A stretch of 64,000 bases of DNA from Clostridia bacterium. Its GTDB lineage: Bacteria; Bacillota; Clostridia; TANB77; CAG-508. Positions 1 to 8,549 of the stretch are shown piece by piece. Numbering within the stretch: position 1 is the stretch's first letter; every line of letters starts with the position of its first letter. The position numbers were made by a program, and so were the translations under genes. The stretch covers positions 1 through 64,000 of the forward strand of contig JAAWOE010000004.1 of the NCBI GenBank assembly GCA_022799315.1. The letters run 5' to 3'. Below the pieces are notes generated by a model that saw only the letters and a list, made by a program, of their open reading frames with translations, did no database searches and was not told the origin of the DNA.

Positions 1-10
1 GATTTGAACG

Positions 11-2101
11 ATGTTATTTAAGTTATCTTGGAATAATATGAAAAAAAGTATAAAAGATTATGCTATATATTTTTTAACATTAGTATTAGGTGTAGCAATA
101 TTTTATATGTTTAATTCAATAGATAGTCAACAAGCTATGATACAGGTATCACAATCACAAAGAGAAATAATAAAAATGATGATTTCGATGCTTGGTTTTG
201 TGTCAGTATTTGTAGCAGTTATATTAGGATTACTAATTGTATATTCTAATAATTTCTTAATTAATCGAAGAAAAAAAGAATTCGGAGTGTATATGACACT
301 TGGAATGGGTAGAAGACAAATATCTAAAATCATACTAATGGAAACTATATTTGTTGGAATCATTTCACTTGCCATAGGAATAGTTGTAGGTGTATTTGCT
401 TCACAATTTATGTCAGTATTAGTTGCTAAAATGTTTGAAGCAGATATGAGTGAATTTCAGTTTGTATTTTCTGGGGATGCTTGTATAAAAACTTGCATTT
501 ATTTTGCAGTAATGTATGTGCTAGTTATGATCTTTAATACATTTACTGTTTCAAAATATAAACTAATCAATTTATTAAATGCACAAAAGAAAAATGAAAA
601 AGTAAAAATAAAAAATCCATTTCTTTGCATATTAGTATTTATTGTTGCAGGGGCAATGTTAGGTTATGCTTATTGGAAAGTAACAGCGGATAGCGGTAGT
701 TTAAATACATTTGATAAACTATTACCACCAATACTTATGGGAATAGTTAGTACAATATTAATTTTCTGGTCTTTATCAGGTTTTATAATACAAATAGTTC
801 AAAAAATGAAAAATACATATTTAAAAGGTACAAATATGTTTGTATTAAGACAAATTAATAATAAAATTAACACAATGGTAGCAAGTATGAGCGTTATATG
901 TTTAATGCTATTTATGACAATATCAATACTTTCTTCAAGTTTAGCATTAAGAAATACAATGGGAAGAGAATTAGTAGAAATGACACCAGTAGATGTAAAT
1001 TTATATAAAATAGCAAATTTACCAGAAAGATCTGTTAATAAATATGGTAAAGAAACGATATATACAGAAGAGCAAAGGAAAGATTCAAAAATTCCATTAG
1101 CAGATACATTAAAAAGCAATGGACTAGATATGAATGTATTAAAAGATATGGTAGAAATACCAATCTATACAAGCAATGATTTAACATGGAGTGATTTTTT
1201 AGAAGATAAGTTAGAACAGTTAAAAGCGAAATTTCCTATGCTTGCATACGATACAGAAGAAGAAATTGTAAAAATATCTGATTATAATAAAATAGCAAAA
1301 TTATATGGAATAGATGAGTATGAGCTAAATGATAATGAATATATTATGATTTGTGATTTTACGAGTATGAAACAAGTAAGAAATGAAGTATTAGTAGATG
1401 GAAACAATCCTTTAACAATCGCAGGAAAACAATACAAATCAAAATATAATGAGTGCAAAAATGGATTTATAGTAATGTCAACAAGTCATACAAATACAGG
1501 AATAATAGTTGTCCCAGATAATTGCCCTTTAACAGATGATATGAAAGAAATACACCTTTTAGCAGCAAATTATAATGACGACACAGAAGAAGGAAAGAAA
1601 AAGATTGAAGAAATATTTTCAAAAAATGATTCAGCATTTATACAAAGTTTAGACAAAAAAGGATTAGAGATAGATGGACTTACTAAAACAAGAATTATGG
1701 AAGGAAGTATAGGAATAGCAACAATAGTAACATTTATTGCAATTTATTTAGGTGTAATATTTCTAATTGCAAGTTCAGCTATCCTAGCATTAAAACAACT
1801 AACAGACAGTTCAGATAATAAACAAAGATATACTATCCTAAGAAAAATAGGTTGCGATGAAAAAATGATAAACAAATCTTTATTTAGACAAATAGGAATA
1901 TTCTTTGGAGTTCCATTACTTCTAGCAGTTATACATTCTATATTTGGAATACAATTTGCAGTAAAAATGATGTCAGGTTTAGCAAGTGAAAAGGACTTAT
2001 TGCCATCAGCTATTGCCACAGTAGTTATTATTGGAGTAATATATGGAGCATATTTCTTGGCTACCTACTTTGGAAGTAAAAATATCATTAAGGAGGAATA
2101 G
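11..2101 (+). CDS. Bce-type ABC transporter permease (FtsX-like)
   Basis: A 696-residue polytopic membrane protein. It has an N-terminal membrane segment near residues 17-37, then a first FtsX-like block containing KEFGVYMTLGMGRRQ near residues 89-103, the signature of BceB/VraG permeases. A long extracytoplasmic region follows (about residues 315-565), and a C-terminal FtsX block carries three more membrane segments. BceAB-type transporters protect Gram-positive bacteria from bacitracin-like and lantibiotic peptides and usually work with a two-component sensor. A TGA at positions 5-7 just ahead of the ATG probably ends the partner ATPase gene, outside the window. The two small membrane proteins that follow suggest one operon. 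The substrate cannot be read from sequence. Confidence 0.85.
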   Translation: MLFKLSWNNMKKSIKDYAIYFLTLVLGVAIFYMFNSIDSQQAMIQVSQSQREIIKMMISMLGFVSVFVAVILGLLIVYSNNFLINRRKKEFGVYMTLGMGRRQISKIILMETIFVGIISLAIGIVVGVFASQFMSVLVAKMFEADMSEFQFVFSGDACIKTCIYFAVMYVLVMIFNTFTVSKYKLINLLNAQKKNEKVKIKNPFLCILVFIVAGAMLGYAYWKVTADSGSLNTFDKLLPPILMGIVSTILIFWSLSGFIIQIVQKMKNTYLKGTNMFVLRQINNKINTMVASMSVICLMLFMTISILSSSLALRNTMGRELVEMTPVDVNLYKIANLPERSVNKYGKETIYTEEQRKDSKIPLADTLKSNGLDMNVLKDMVEIPIYTSNDLTWSDFLEDKLEQLKAKFPMLAYDTEEEIVKISDYNKIAKLYGIDEYELNDNEYIMICDFTSMKQVRNEVLVDGNNPLTIAGKQYKSKYNECKNGFIVMSTSHTNTGIIVVPDNCPLTDDMKEIHLLAANYNDDTEEGKKKIEEIFSKNDSAFIQSLDKKGLEIDGLTKTRIMEGSIGIATIVTFIAIYLGVIFLIASSAILALKQLTDSSDNKQRYTILRKIGCDEKMINKSLFRQIGIFFGVPLLLAVIHSIFGIQFAVKMMSGLASEKDLLPSAIATVVIIGVIYGAYFLATYFGSKNIIKEE

Positions 2102-2103
2102 AT

Positions 2104-2592
2104 ATGTTTGGAATCTTTAAAATGATATTTTTAGGAATCATAGCATTAGTAATAATATTATGGATTACAATTTTTAATATAGGAACAGGAGAAAATCCCA
2201 AAGACAAAATTATAAACACTTATGATTCATTTATTCAAAGTTTTGATACAGCAGGTCTAACGAGTAATTGGAAATTAAAAGGCAAAAGAAAATATGGAGT
2301 AGATAAATATGTTGGAACATATATAGCAAATTATGATAACTATTCAGGCGAAGAAACAATATTTGGTGGAACTGCTATTTCAAGGAAAAATGGAGATCAT
2401 ATAAAGGTAAAAATAAAAATAGAAAAAGAAAGTGGTAATATCAATATAATTGCTAAATTGGGAAATAACGAAACTACATTAATTAGTGATACAGGAGAAT
2501 ATGAAGATAATATATATGCCAGCGGAGTTAGTTATTACTTAACTATAAAATTAGATAATTTTAAAGGGAATATTGATATTATAGCAGAGTAG
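2104..2592 (+). CDS. membrane-anchored hypothetical protein of the Bce-like operon
   Basis: A 162-residue protein with one N-terminal hydrophobic segment (about residues 4-25) and a hydrophilic, predicted extracytoplasmic remainder rich in beta-prone residues. I do not recognise the family. The start is 2 bases after the permease stop, with GGAGG in the end of that gene as ribosome binding site, so the two are translationally close-coupled. Context suggests an accessory lipoprotein-like or sensor partner of the transporter; that is inference only. Confidence 0.6.
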   Translation: MFGIFKMIFLGIIALVIILWITIFNIGTGENPKDKIINTYDSFIQSFDTAGLTSNWKLKGKRKYGVDKYVGTYIANYDNYSGEETIFGGTAISRKNGDHIKVKIKIEKESGNINIIAKLGNNETTLISDTGEYEDNIYASGVSYYLTIKLDNFKGNIDIIAE

Positions 2593-2604
2593 GAGGAGAT
2601 TGAG

Positions 2605-2958
2605 ATGGATAGTATAAAAGAAAAAATACCAATGATAATAGCAGTTATTGTAGCAATAGCACTATGTGGAGTAGCATATTATTTCTTGGTATATCAACAA
2701 TCAAATTATTATACTCAAATAGATAATAGCAAAATAGCAAGTATTCCAGAAACAGGTGGAATGAAATATGAATATACTTTAGACTGTTATAGCGAAAATG
2801 GAAAGAAAAAAGAAATAAAATTTAGAACAAGTAGAGAATTAAAAGAAGATTCCTATTTAAAATTAGAAGTAATGGTAACAAGAGGAGTCAAATCTTGGGA
2901 AGAAGTACAAGTAAATGAGTTGCCAGAGAAAGTAAAAACAGCATTAAATGTAGAATAA
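2605..2958 (+). CDS. YxeA-family (DUF1093-like) exported protein
   Basis: A 117-residue protein with an N-terminal membrane anchor (about residues 8-28) and a small extracellular domain. The layout, with ANTG-like YYTQIDN near residue 35, a central YEYTLDCYSENGKKKEI stretch and a VKSWEEV motif near the C-terminus, matches YxeA/DUF1093 proteins. These are commonly encoded beside Bce-like ABC transporters. The ribosome binding site is GGAGGAG 12 bases after the preceding stop. The molecular function of YxeA proteins is not established. Confidence 0.65.
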   Translation: MDSIKEKIPMIIAVIVAIALCGVAYYFLVYQQSNYYTQIDNSKIASIPETGGMKYEYTLDCYSENGKKKEIKFRTSRELKEDSYLKLEVMVTRGVKSWEEVQVNELPEKVKTALNVE

Positions 2959-2970
2959 GGAGGATTAATA

Positions 2971-3111
2971 ATGCCTAAAAACATAAATTGGGATGGAGTA
3001 ATCCAATCAATAAACGATTTTTGGCTACCAATATTAGGAGTTGGCGGAATAATAGTCATAGTAGTAATTATCGCAGTAATTTATAAAAAATGGAAAGAAA
3101 AAAATGAATAA
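2971..3111 (+). CDS. small single-pass membrane protein (46 aa)
   Basis: A short gene starting at ATG 2971 behind a clear AAGGAGG ribosome binding site (2958-2964) and ending with TAA at 3109-3111. The product has a polar N-terminus (MPKNINWDG), one strongly hydrophobic segment (about residues 18-37, PILGVGGIIVIVVIIAVIY) and a positively charged tail KKWKEKNE, so it should insert with the C-terminus in the cytoplasm. It lies in the same close-spaced operon as the permease and the YxeA-like protein. No family is recognised. Confidence 0.6.
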   Translation: MPKNINWDGVIQSINDFWLPILGVGGIIVIVVIIAVIYKKWKEKNE

Positions 3112-3136
3112 AAAGTAGTAAAAAGAGGTGGTAAAG

Positions 3137-3832
3137 ATGAAGAAATTTCTAAAAATAGTATTTTTACTAATATTGATAATAACGAGTATAGCATTGCTAT
3201 TTATAGGAAATGGATATAAAATGTATAAAGAAGCAATAGAAGAAATAAGTATAGAAGATAAAATAAAAGAAATAAAAAGCAAAGACAACTATACAGAAAT
3301 TTCAGACTTACCACAAAATTATATCAATGCAGTATTATCAGTAGAAGATCATAGATTTTATAATCATTGTGGAATAGATTTAATTGCAATAGGTAGAGCA
3401 ACAATAAATGACATAAAAGCTATGGATTTTGTAGAAGGTGGAAGTACAATAACACAGCAATTAGCAAAAAATATATATTTTACACAAGACAAGAAATTTG
3501 AAAGAAAAATAGCAGAAGTATTTATGGCATTTAAAATAGAAAACAAATGTGAAAAAGATGAAATATTAGAATTATACTTAAATACAAGCTATTTTGGAGA
3601 TGGATATTATACTGTAAAGGAAGCAAGTTTAGGATATTTTGGAAAAGAACCAAATCAGATGACAGAATATGAAGCGATTATGCTTGCAGGAATACCAAAT
3701 GCACCATCAGTATATGCTCCAACAAAAAATCCAGAATTAGCGAAACAAAGACAAAAACAAGTAATAAACAAAATGATAGAATATAAATATCTTACACAAA
3801 GCGAAGCAGATAAAATATTAAAACAGAAATAG
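3137..3832 (+). CDS. monofunctional peptidoglycan glycosyltransferase (GT51)
   Basis: Polymerises lipid II into glycan strands at the outer face of the membrane. After an N-terminal anchor (residues 3-25) the GT51 signatures are visible: the EDHRFY block with catalytic Glu at about residue 70, and GGSTITQQLAKN at residues 101-112. There is no transpeptidase domain, so this is an MtgA-like monofunctional enzyme of 231 residues. I chose ATG 3137 because AGAGGTGG sits 5 bases upstream; the in-frame GTG at 3128 lies inside that site. A close paralogue is encoded at 27932-28633 on the other strand. Confidence 0.88.
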   Translation: MKKFLKIVFLLILIITSIALLFIGNGYKMYKEAIEEISIEDKIKEIKSKDNYTEISDLPQNYINAVLSVEDHRFYNHCGIDLIAIGRATINDIKAMDFVEGGSTITQQLAKNIYFTQDKKFERKIAEVFMAFKIENKCEKDEILELYLNTSYFGDGYYTVKEASLGYFGKEPNQMTEYEAIMLAGIPNAPSVYAPTKNPELAKQRQKQVINKMIEYKYLTQSEADKILKQK

Positions 3833-3940
3833 TAATTAGTTGTAAAAATATACTAATTAAATAACACAAAGATTAATAATCAATGTGGTAAAAATGCACA
3901 ATGAATAATTAATGTTAATAGAACGAAAGGAGTAGTGAAT

Positions 3941-4300
3941 ATGAGCATTTTAGGTAATATCTTATGGTTTATCTTTGGAGGTTTTTTAAGTGGGATTTCT
4001 TGGTGTATATCAGGTCTTATTTGGTGTATTACAATAATAGGAATCCCCTATGGAAAACAATGTTTTAAATTTGCAGCTTTATCATTTGCACCATTCGGCA
4101 AAGAGGTCGAATATGGAGGAGGAATACCATCAGTAATTGCAAATGTAATATGGATTATATTCTTTGGGATTCCAATGGCACTTGAAAACTTATTATTTGG
4201 TTGTATATGGTGCATAACAATAGTTGGCATTCCATTTGGAGTCCAATTCTTTAAAATCGCTAAATTGTCTTTAGCACCTTTTGGAGCAAGAGTAGTATAG
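3941..4300 (+). CDS. YccF domain inner membrane protein
   Basis: A 119-residue protein made of two similar halves, each with a hydrophobic segment followed by WCITIxGIPxG and then FxxAxLxxAPFG. This internal duplication is the hallmark of YccF (DUF307) membrane proteins, whose function is unknown. ATG 3941 is preferred over GTG 3935 because AAAGGAG (3926-3932) is 8 bases from the ATG and only 2 from the GTG. A hairpin terminator follows at 4344, so the gene is transcribed alone or closes the upstream group. Confidence 0.85.
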   Translation: MSILGNILWFIFGGFLSGISWCISGLIWCITIIGIPYGKQCFKFAALSFAPFGKEVEYGGGIPSVIANVIWIIFFGIPMALENLLFGCIWCITIVGIPFGVQFFKIAKLSLAPFGARVV

Positions 4301-4343
4301 TAGTGGTTAATCTAACATTTATTATAAGTTGTGCATTTTGTAA

Positions 4344-4368
4344 GGGAGCAGTATTTGCTCCCTTTTTA
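4344..4368 (+). terminator. intrinsic terminator after the YccF gene
   Basis: GGGAGCA pairs with TGCTCCC around a 5-base loop and is followed by a run of T, a textbook rho-independent terminator 44 bases after the YccF stop codon. Confidence 0.85.
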
Positions 4369-4396
4369 TTTAGAAACAAAAAAATTCCAAATTATT

Positions 4397-4559
4397 TTAA
4401 TCTTTGGAATCTTTTATTCCTATATTTTCAATATTAAACATTGGATCTTTAGAAAACTCTTCTAAAGTGATACCCATACCTTTACAAACTAAATAAAGAG
4501 TATCAATTATAGGATATAAAGTTCTGCTTCTAAAGAAATCAGTTAATATGGTAAATATA
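4397..4559 (-). pseudogene. fragment of an XRE-type regulator
   Basis: On the minus strand an open frame ending at the TAA 4399-4397 reads ...TLYPIIDTLYLVCKG then MGITLEEFSKDP. This resembles the last helices of Cro/C1-type (XRE) helix-turn-helix regulators, where 'CKxLGITLxEF' is common. No start codon or recognition helix precedes it and the frame runs into the opposite-strand hypothetical gene, so it appears to be a decayed remnant. The family call rests on a short stretch and is tentative. Confidence 0.4.
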
Positions 4560-4763
4560 TGCGAAGATGCAGAAAAACAAACGAATAAGTTTATACAAAA
4601 ACAGGTAGAGGAAAGAAAAAATAAATATTCTGTATATGATTTATATAAAAACTTTTCTCCAACTACTATTTACAGTTTAAAAGAAAAAAGTGAATTTAAT
4701 TTAGAATATGATGACAAATATGTTCCTGAATTAAAAATATTTAATAGTGAAAATAAAAAATGA
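4548..4763 (+). CDS. short hypothetical protein, possibly a remnant
   Basis: A 71-residue charged protein (MVNICEDAEKQTNKFIQKQ...) without recognised domain or membrane segment. There is no good ribosome binding site before ATG 4548, and the start lies against the remnant of a regulator on the other strand. It may be the 3-prime end of a truncated gene joined by a deletion rather than a functional gene. The 270 bases that follow hold no gene; they contain two close copies of GGCACAAT (about 4900). Confidence 0.35.
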   Translation: MVNICEDAEKQTNKFIQKQVEERKNKYSVYDLYKNFSPTTIYSLKEKSEFNLEYDDKYVPELKIFNSENKK

Positions 4764-5034
4764 AAAAATACAAGTTTTATTTGTATAAAATACTACACAA
4801 ATTTAAATTAATGTGATAAAATAGTTTGTAGTACAAAATTGACTGTCAAATTTTAACAAAATAATTTGTAGACATAATATTTAAAATTAAATTTATGGCA
4901 CAATTTTGGCACAATCCAAAAAAATGCGAACCCGCAAACCCAGTAATATCAATAAATTAAATTTTTGATAAAAATATTTAGTAAAAAGCCTGTAAATGGC
5001 TTAAATACAAGGAAAAATAAAGGAGGAATTAACC

Positions 5035-5760
5035 ATGTCAGGACATAGCAAATGGCATAATATTCAAGCTAAAAAAGGTAAAGCAGATGCTGCAAGAGGA
5101 AAAATATTTACAAAATTAGGAAGGGAATTATTAGTAGCAGTTAAACAAGGTGGACCAGATCCTGCAGGTAACTCAAAATTAAAAGATGTTATAGCAAAAT
5201 GTAAAGCGGCTAATATGCCTAATGATACAATTAATAATGCAATTAAAAAAGCAAGTGGAGCAGGAGACACAGCAAATTATGAAGAAGTAATTTATGAAGG
5301 ATATGGACCAAACGGTGTTGCGGTTATTGTTGAAGGAAGTACAGATAACAGAAATAGAACAGCATCAGATGTTAGACATGCTTTTGATAAATGTGGTGGA
5401 AACTTAGGTACAACAGGTTGTGTGTCATACCTATTTGAAAGAAAAGGTGTAATTGTAATAGATAAGGAATCAACAAATAAATCTGAAGATGATTTAATGA
5501 TGCTTTCATTAGAGGCAGGAGCTGAAGATTTTAGCGTTGAAGAAGAATGTTATGAAGTTACAACTTCACCAGAAGATTTCTCAAGTGTTCGTGAAGCATT
5601 AGAAAAAGAAGGGTTAGAATTTGTTGAAGCAGAAGTAAGCCAAGTTCCAAGTACATATGTAGCATTAGATGAAAAAGGTGCTGAAAGAATGCAAAGATTA
5701 ATAGATATGCTTGATGATTTAGATGATGTTATGAATGTATACCATAACTGGGAAGAATAA
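5035..5760 (+). CDS. yebC: YebC/PmpR family regulatory protein
   Basis: A 241-residue member of the YebC/PmpR/TACO1 family. It opens with the invariant [19 protein letters not shown] and carries FTKLGREL, the DSNRxR-like block ([15 protein letters not shown]) and an acidic C-terminal lobe. Members act as transcriptional regulators, and in several bacteria YebC_II-type proteins also help ribosomes stalled on difficult sequences. The ribosome binding site is AAAGGAGG before ATG 5035. It is a single gene flanked by repeats, and its length is normal for the family. Confidence 0.95.
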   Translation: MSGHSKWHNIQAKKGKADAARGKIFTKLGRELLVAVKQGGPDPAGNSKLKDVIAKCKAANMPNDTINNAIKKASGAGDTANYEEVIYEGYGPNGVAVIVEGSTDNRNRTASDVRHAFDKCGGNLGTTGCVSYLFERKGVIVIDKESTNKSEDDLMMLSLEAGAEDFSVEEECYEVTTSPEDFSSVREALEKEGLEFVEAEVSQVPSTYVALDEKGAERMQRLIDMLDDLDDVMNVYHNWEE

Positions 5761-5826
5761 TATTTTAATGAATAGTGAATGGTGAAGAATTAATAATTGA
5801 AAATATTAAATTATTTCAAAAAACTA

Positions 5827-5855
5827 TTGACAATTTAGCAAATATATTATAAAAT
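5827..5855 (+). promoter_or_regulatory. promoter of the type III toxin-antitoxin locus
   Basis: TTGACA (5827-5832) and TAAAAT (5850-5855) are separated by 17 bases, an almost perfect vegetative promoter placed just before the RNA repeats. Strong constitutive transcription is what an RNA antitoxin requires. Confidence 0.75.
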
Positions 5856-5864
5856 AAATTCACA

Positions 5865-5977
5865 AAAAAAGCGGTGAGTCCAACCAGAACCAAAGGGAAG
5901 TTAAAAATGCGGAGAGTCTATCCGATAAAGAGAAGTTAAAAATGCGGTGAGTCCAGCCGATAAATGCGAAGTTAAAA
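5865..5977 (+). ncRNA. toxI: ToxI-like RNA antitoxin repeats
   Basis: Three tandem imperfect repeats of about 35-38 bases share the core GCGGTGAGTC (positions 5871, 5909 as GCGGAGAGTC, and 5944) followed by CCGATAAA-like and GAAGTTAAAAAT segments. They sit between a strong promoter and a hairpin, directly upstream of a ToxN/AbiQ-type toxin gene. That is the arrangement of type III toxin-antitoxin loci (ToxIN, AbiQ), in which the toxin cuts the repeat transcript into units that fold as pseudoknots and bind it. The A-rich joins (TTAAAAAT) are plausible cleavage points. The first copy is the most diverged. Confidence 0.8.
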
Positions 5978-5987
5978 AAGAAAAAAT

Positions 5988-6034
5988 ATGGGGGTTTAAA
6001 AATATAATTATATATGTTTTTAACCCTCATTTAT
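5988..6034 (+). terminator. attenuating hairpin between antitoxin repeats and toxin
   Basis: A long stem joins ATGGGGGTTTAAAAATATA (5988-6006) with TATATGTTTTTAACCCTCAT (6011-6030), followed by TTTATT. In known type III systems a terminator at exactly this place lets most transcripts end after the RNA repeats and only a minority read into the toxin, which sets the antitoxin excess. Confidence 0.75.
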
Positions 6035-6056
6035 TGTATTTATAGGAGGTATTACC

Positions 6057-6578
6057 ATGAGATTAGAATTGTATATGGTAGACAGTAAATATTTTAATTA
6101 TTTAAGAGAATTTGAACCAAGAGTTCCATATGTAAAGAAAAATAGACCATTTATAGGAATTATTCTAAAGATTCATTACAAAAATTATTTTGCACCACTT
6201 GGGTCACCAAAAGAAAAGCATAAAGAAATGAAAAAACAAAAGGATTTAATTAAGATTAAAAATGGAGAATTAGGAGTAATTAACTTTAATAATATGATAC
6301 CAATACCAATCAGTAGATGTAAAAAAATCGATATCGACCATATTCCGAATCCTAAGTATAAGATACTGCTAAAAGACCAAATGACATGGTGTAATATTCA
6401 TATTAATGAAATTATAGAAACAGCAGAAAAACTGTACTATTTAATTTGCTACTCAGATAAACCTAATACAATGTTAAAAAACAGATGTTGCAACTTTAGA
6501 ATATTAGAAAGAAAATGTATTGAATACATGAAAGAAAATTCACTACATGAGGAAGAATTTTCATATAAAGTTTCATAA
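6057..6578 (+). CDS. toxN: type III toxin-antitoxin endoribonuclease toxin, ToxN/AbiQ family
   Basis: A 173-residue protein with the family hallmarks. It has an N-terminal YMVDSKYFNYLREFEPRVP, then the YFAPLGSPKEKH block (about residues 45-56), and GELGVINFNNMIPIP (about residues 74-88), where 'GxxNFxxMIP' is characteristic. ToxN/AbiQ enzymes cut RNA at A-rich sites and cause growth arrest or abortive phage infection; they are held inactive by the RNA repeats encoded upstream. The ribosome binding site AGGAGG is 8 bases before ATG 6057, and a terminator follows at 6601. The gene is full length and has no CGG codon, so it has host-like codon use. Confidence 0.88.
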   Translation: MRLELYMVDSKYFNYLREFEPRVPYVKKNRPFIGIILKIHYKNYFAPLGSPKEKHKEMKKQKDLIKIKNGELGVINFNNMIPIPISRCKKIDIDHIPNPKYKILLKDQMTWCNIHINEIIETAEKLYYLICYSDKPNTMLKNRCCNFRILERKCIEYMKENSLHEEEFSYKVS

Positions 6579-6600
6579 ATGAAAAAAATAGTTCTAAAAT

Positions 6601-6643
6601 AAAAACTATAGCATATATATTAATATGTTATAGTTTTTTATTT
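6601..6643 (+). terminator. terminator after toxN
   Basis: AAAACTATAGCATAT pairs imperfectly with ATATGTTATAGTTTT and is followed by TTATTTT. It closes the toxin transcript about 25 bases after the stop codon. Confidence 0.8.
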
Positions 6644-6722
6644 TATAGTAGTGGTAAATGTCTTCATCGACCCGTATACGAAAAGTGAAACTGTGACAGA
6701 CAATAATATAAAAAGTGAAGAT

Positions 6723-6748
6723 GTAGGGGCAGGCCTTGTGTCTGCCCA
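6723..6748. repeat. dispersed GTAGGGG-type palindromic repeat
   Basis: GTAGGGGCAGGCC...GTCTGCCC is a short imperfect palindrome resembling the repeats at 24606, 35107 and 50271. A related CATCGACCCG lies at about 6665. It is intergenic, just upstream of the spoIIIA operon. Confidence 0.5.
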
Positions 6749-6797
6749 AAAGAAAAGTACAAAATTTGCATAGGTAAATTTTGGGAAAGGACAAGTC

Positions 6798-7748
6798 TTG
6801 TTAAATATAAATGAAATATTATCTTATTTTCCTAGAAAAATTTCAAGTGAAATAAATAAAAGAATAAATGGTGAACAAGTTTTACAAGATATTAATTTAT
6901 TAGAAGAAATTAGAATTAGAAGTTCAAAACCACTAATATTAAAATTTACCAATAAAGAAGATATATTAGAAAATGTAATTACAACACAAGAAGAAATATT
7001 AGAAATAGTACAACACATATGTAACAATTCTATTTATACATATCAAAACCAAATTTGTAATGGCTACATTACATTAAAAGGCGGGCATAGAGTGGGAATA
7101 ACAGGAAGTGTAGTGATTGCAGATGGAAAAGTTACAAACATTAATTACATATCAAGCCTAAACTTTAGAATATCTAAACAGATAATTGGAGCAAGCAGTA
7201 GAATTTTAAAATATGTTTTAAATGTAGAAGAAAACAGTGTATATAATACACTTATTATTTCTCCACCAGGAGTGGGAAAAACGACAATGCTAAGAGATTT
7301 AGTTAGAAAAATAAGTAATGGAATGGAACAAATTAATTATCAAGGAATAACGGTAGGGCTTGTAGATGAAAGAGGAGAAATTGCATCAATGTATAAAGGT
7401 GTTTCTCAAAACGAAGTAGGTTTAAGAACAGATGTATTAGATAATATTCCTAAATGGTTAGGCATGCAAATGCTAATTCGTTCTATGGCGCCTAAAGTTA
7501 TTGTTGCAGATGAAATAGGAAATAAAAAAGATATAGAAGCTATTAATTATGCAGTATGTTCAGGAATTAAAGGAATATTCACAGCACATGGTAAAAATAT
7601 TGAAGACATACAACTAAATCCCGAAATTAACAAATTAATTAATAACCATATATTTGAAAGACTCATTTTTTTAGATGAAAACAAAAAAGGAGAAGTCAGC
7701 AAAGTATATAATCTGAATAAAATAAATGCAGAATATGTATTAGCATAA
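6798..7748 (+). CDS. spoIIIAA: stage III sporulation protein AA (ATPase)
   Basis: First gene of the eight-gene spoIIIA operon. The product is a RecA/PilT-like secretion ATPase that powers the SpoIIIA-SpoIIQ channel linking mother cell and forespore. Walker A (SPPGVGKTT) lies at about residues 155-163 and the Walker B-like KVIVADEIG near residue 235. The length of 316 residues is usual. The start is TTG at 6798 behind AAAGG; no in-frame ATG fits. Expression in sporulating mother cells (SigE) is expected from the family, but no SigE promoter was confirmed here. Confidence 0.93.
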   Translation: MLNINEILSYFPRKISSEINKRINGEQVLQDINLLEEIRIRSSKPLILKFTNKEDILENVITTQEEILEIVQHICNNSIYTYQNQICNGYITLKGGHRVGITGSVVIADGKVTNINYISSLNFRISKQIIGASSRILKYVLNVEENSVYNTLIISPPGVGKTTMLRDLVRKISNGMEQINYQGITVGLVDERGEIASMYKGVSQNEVGLRTDVLDNIPKWLGMQMLIRSMAPKVIVADEIGNKKDIEAINYAVCSGIKGIFTAHGKNIEDIQLNPEINKLINNHIFERLIFLDENKKGEVSKVYNLNKINAEYVLA

Positions 7749-7828
7749 AACTTATAAATAAGAGGTTCTAAAACTTGTACAAGCTGAATATAATTATATA
7801 GAGATAGTAATACTTATGAGGAGTAAAT

Positions 7829-8339
7829 ATGTTAGTAATAAAATTCATATTTTTAATAATGATATTAGTTGCGAGCTCTTACATAGGAGCAATAATATCA
7901 AACAAATATAAAGACAGAACAATAGAATTAAAAGAAGTAAAAAAAGGATTAAATATATTTGAAACAAAAATAAAATATACATATGAGCCAGTACCAGAGA
8001 TATTTAATGAGATTTCTAAAAATTTAAACGAAAACATAGGGAATATATTTAAAATAGCAAGTAGTGAAATGAAAAGTTTATCTGCAAAACTAGCATGGGA
8101 AAAAGCAGTAGAAGAGTCTAAAACTAGTATGAAAAAGGAAGATATTGATGTTGTTAAAGGATTAGGAAAGCTACTTGGAAAAACAGATTTAGAAGGACAA
8201 GTTAGCCAAATTGAATTAACAAATAAGTTTTTAGATGAGCAAATTGAAATTGCCCAAAAAGATTATTTAAAAAATGAAAAATTGTATAAAACATTACGGC
8301 GTAGTTTCGGGCTTAGCATTAGTAATAATACTTATATAA
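7829..8339 (+). CDS. spoIIIAB: stage III sporulation protein AB, split by a +1 frameshift at CGG
   Basis: Membrane protein of the SpoIIIA complex with N-terminal and C-terminal membrane segments. In the initial frame the C-terminal segment is lost after KTL. At 8297 an extra C makes an in-frame CGG. Skipping it gives GGC GTA GTT and the family ending GVVSGLALVIILI, then TAA at 8337-8339 in front of the spoIIIAC ribosome binding site. The restored product is 169 residues, which fits the family. Without the shift, 22 aberrant residues run into spoIIIAC (to 8365). This is one of seven identical CGG shifts in the window: either programmed, or an error. Confidence 0.88.
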
Positions 8340-8354
8340 ACAAAGGAGAAGATT

Positions 8355-8549
8355 ATGGATATTAATTTACTTTTTAAAATAGCAGCAATAGGAATTTTAG
8401 TTGCTGTACTACATCAGGTATTAGTTAGAGCAGGAAGAGAAGATCAAGCGATGATGACTACACTTGCAGGACTTGTTATTGTTTTAACTATGGTAATAAA
8501 AGAAATTAGCGTATTATTTGATTCTGTTAGAACATTATTTAATTTATAA
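8355..8549 (+). CDS. spoIIIAC: stage III sporulation protein AC
   Basis: A 64-residue protein with two hydrophobic segments (about residues 5-22 and 35-53) separated by the conserved AGREDQAMMTTLAG block. This is the whole of SpoIIIAC, a small transmembrane component of the mother cell-forespore channel. The ribosome binding site AAAGGAG is 8-9 bases before ATG 8355. Its position between AB and AD is the standard operon order. Confidence 0.93.
   Translation: MDINLLFKIAAIGILVAVLHQVLVRAGREDQAMMTTLAGLVIVLTMVIKEISVLFDSVRTLFNL

Noticed and set aside
4890..4920. GGCACAAT direct repeats before yebC as an integrase attachment site
   Set aside because: Two short copies only, no adjacent integrase and no matching partner site recognised.
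5865..5977. 35-38 base repeats, considered as a CRISPR array
   Set aside because: Only three units, contiguous with no spacers, and directly upstream of a ToxN-like toxin gene, so a type III antitoxin RNA explains them better.
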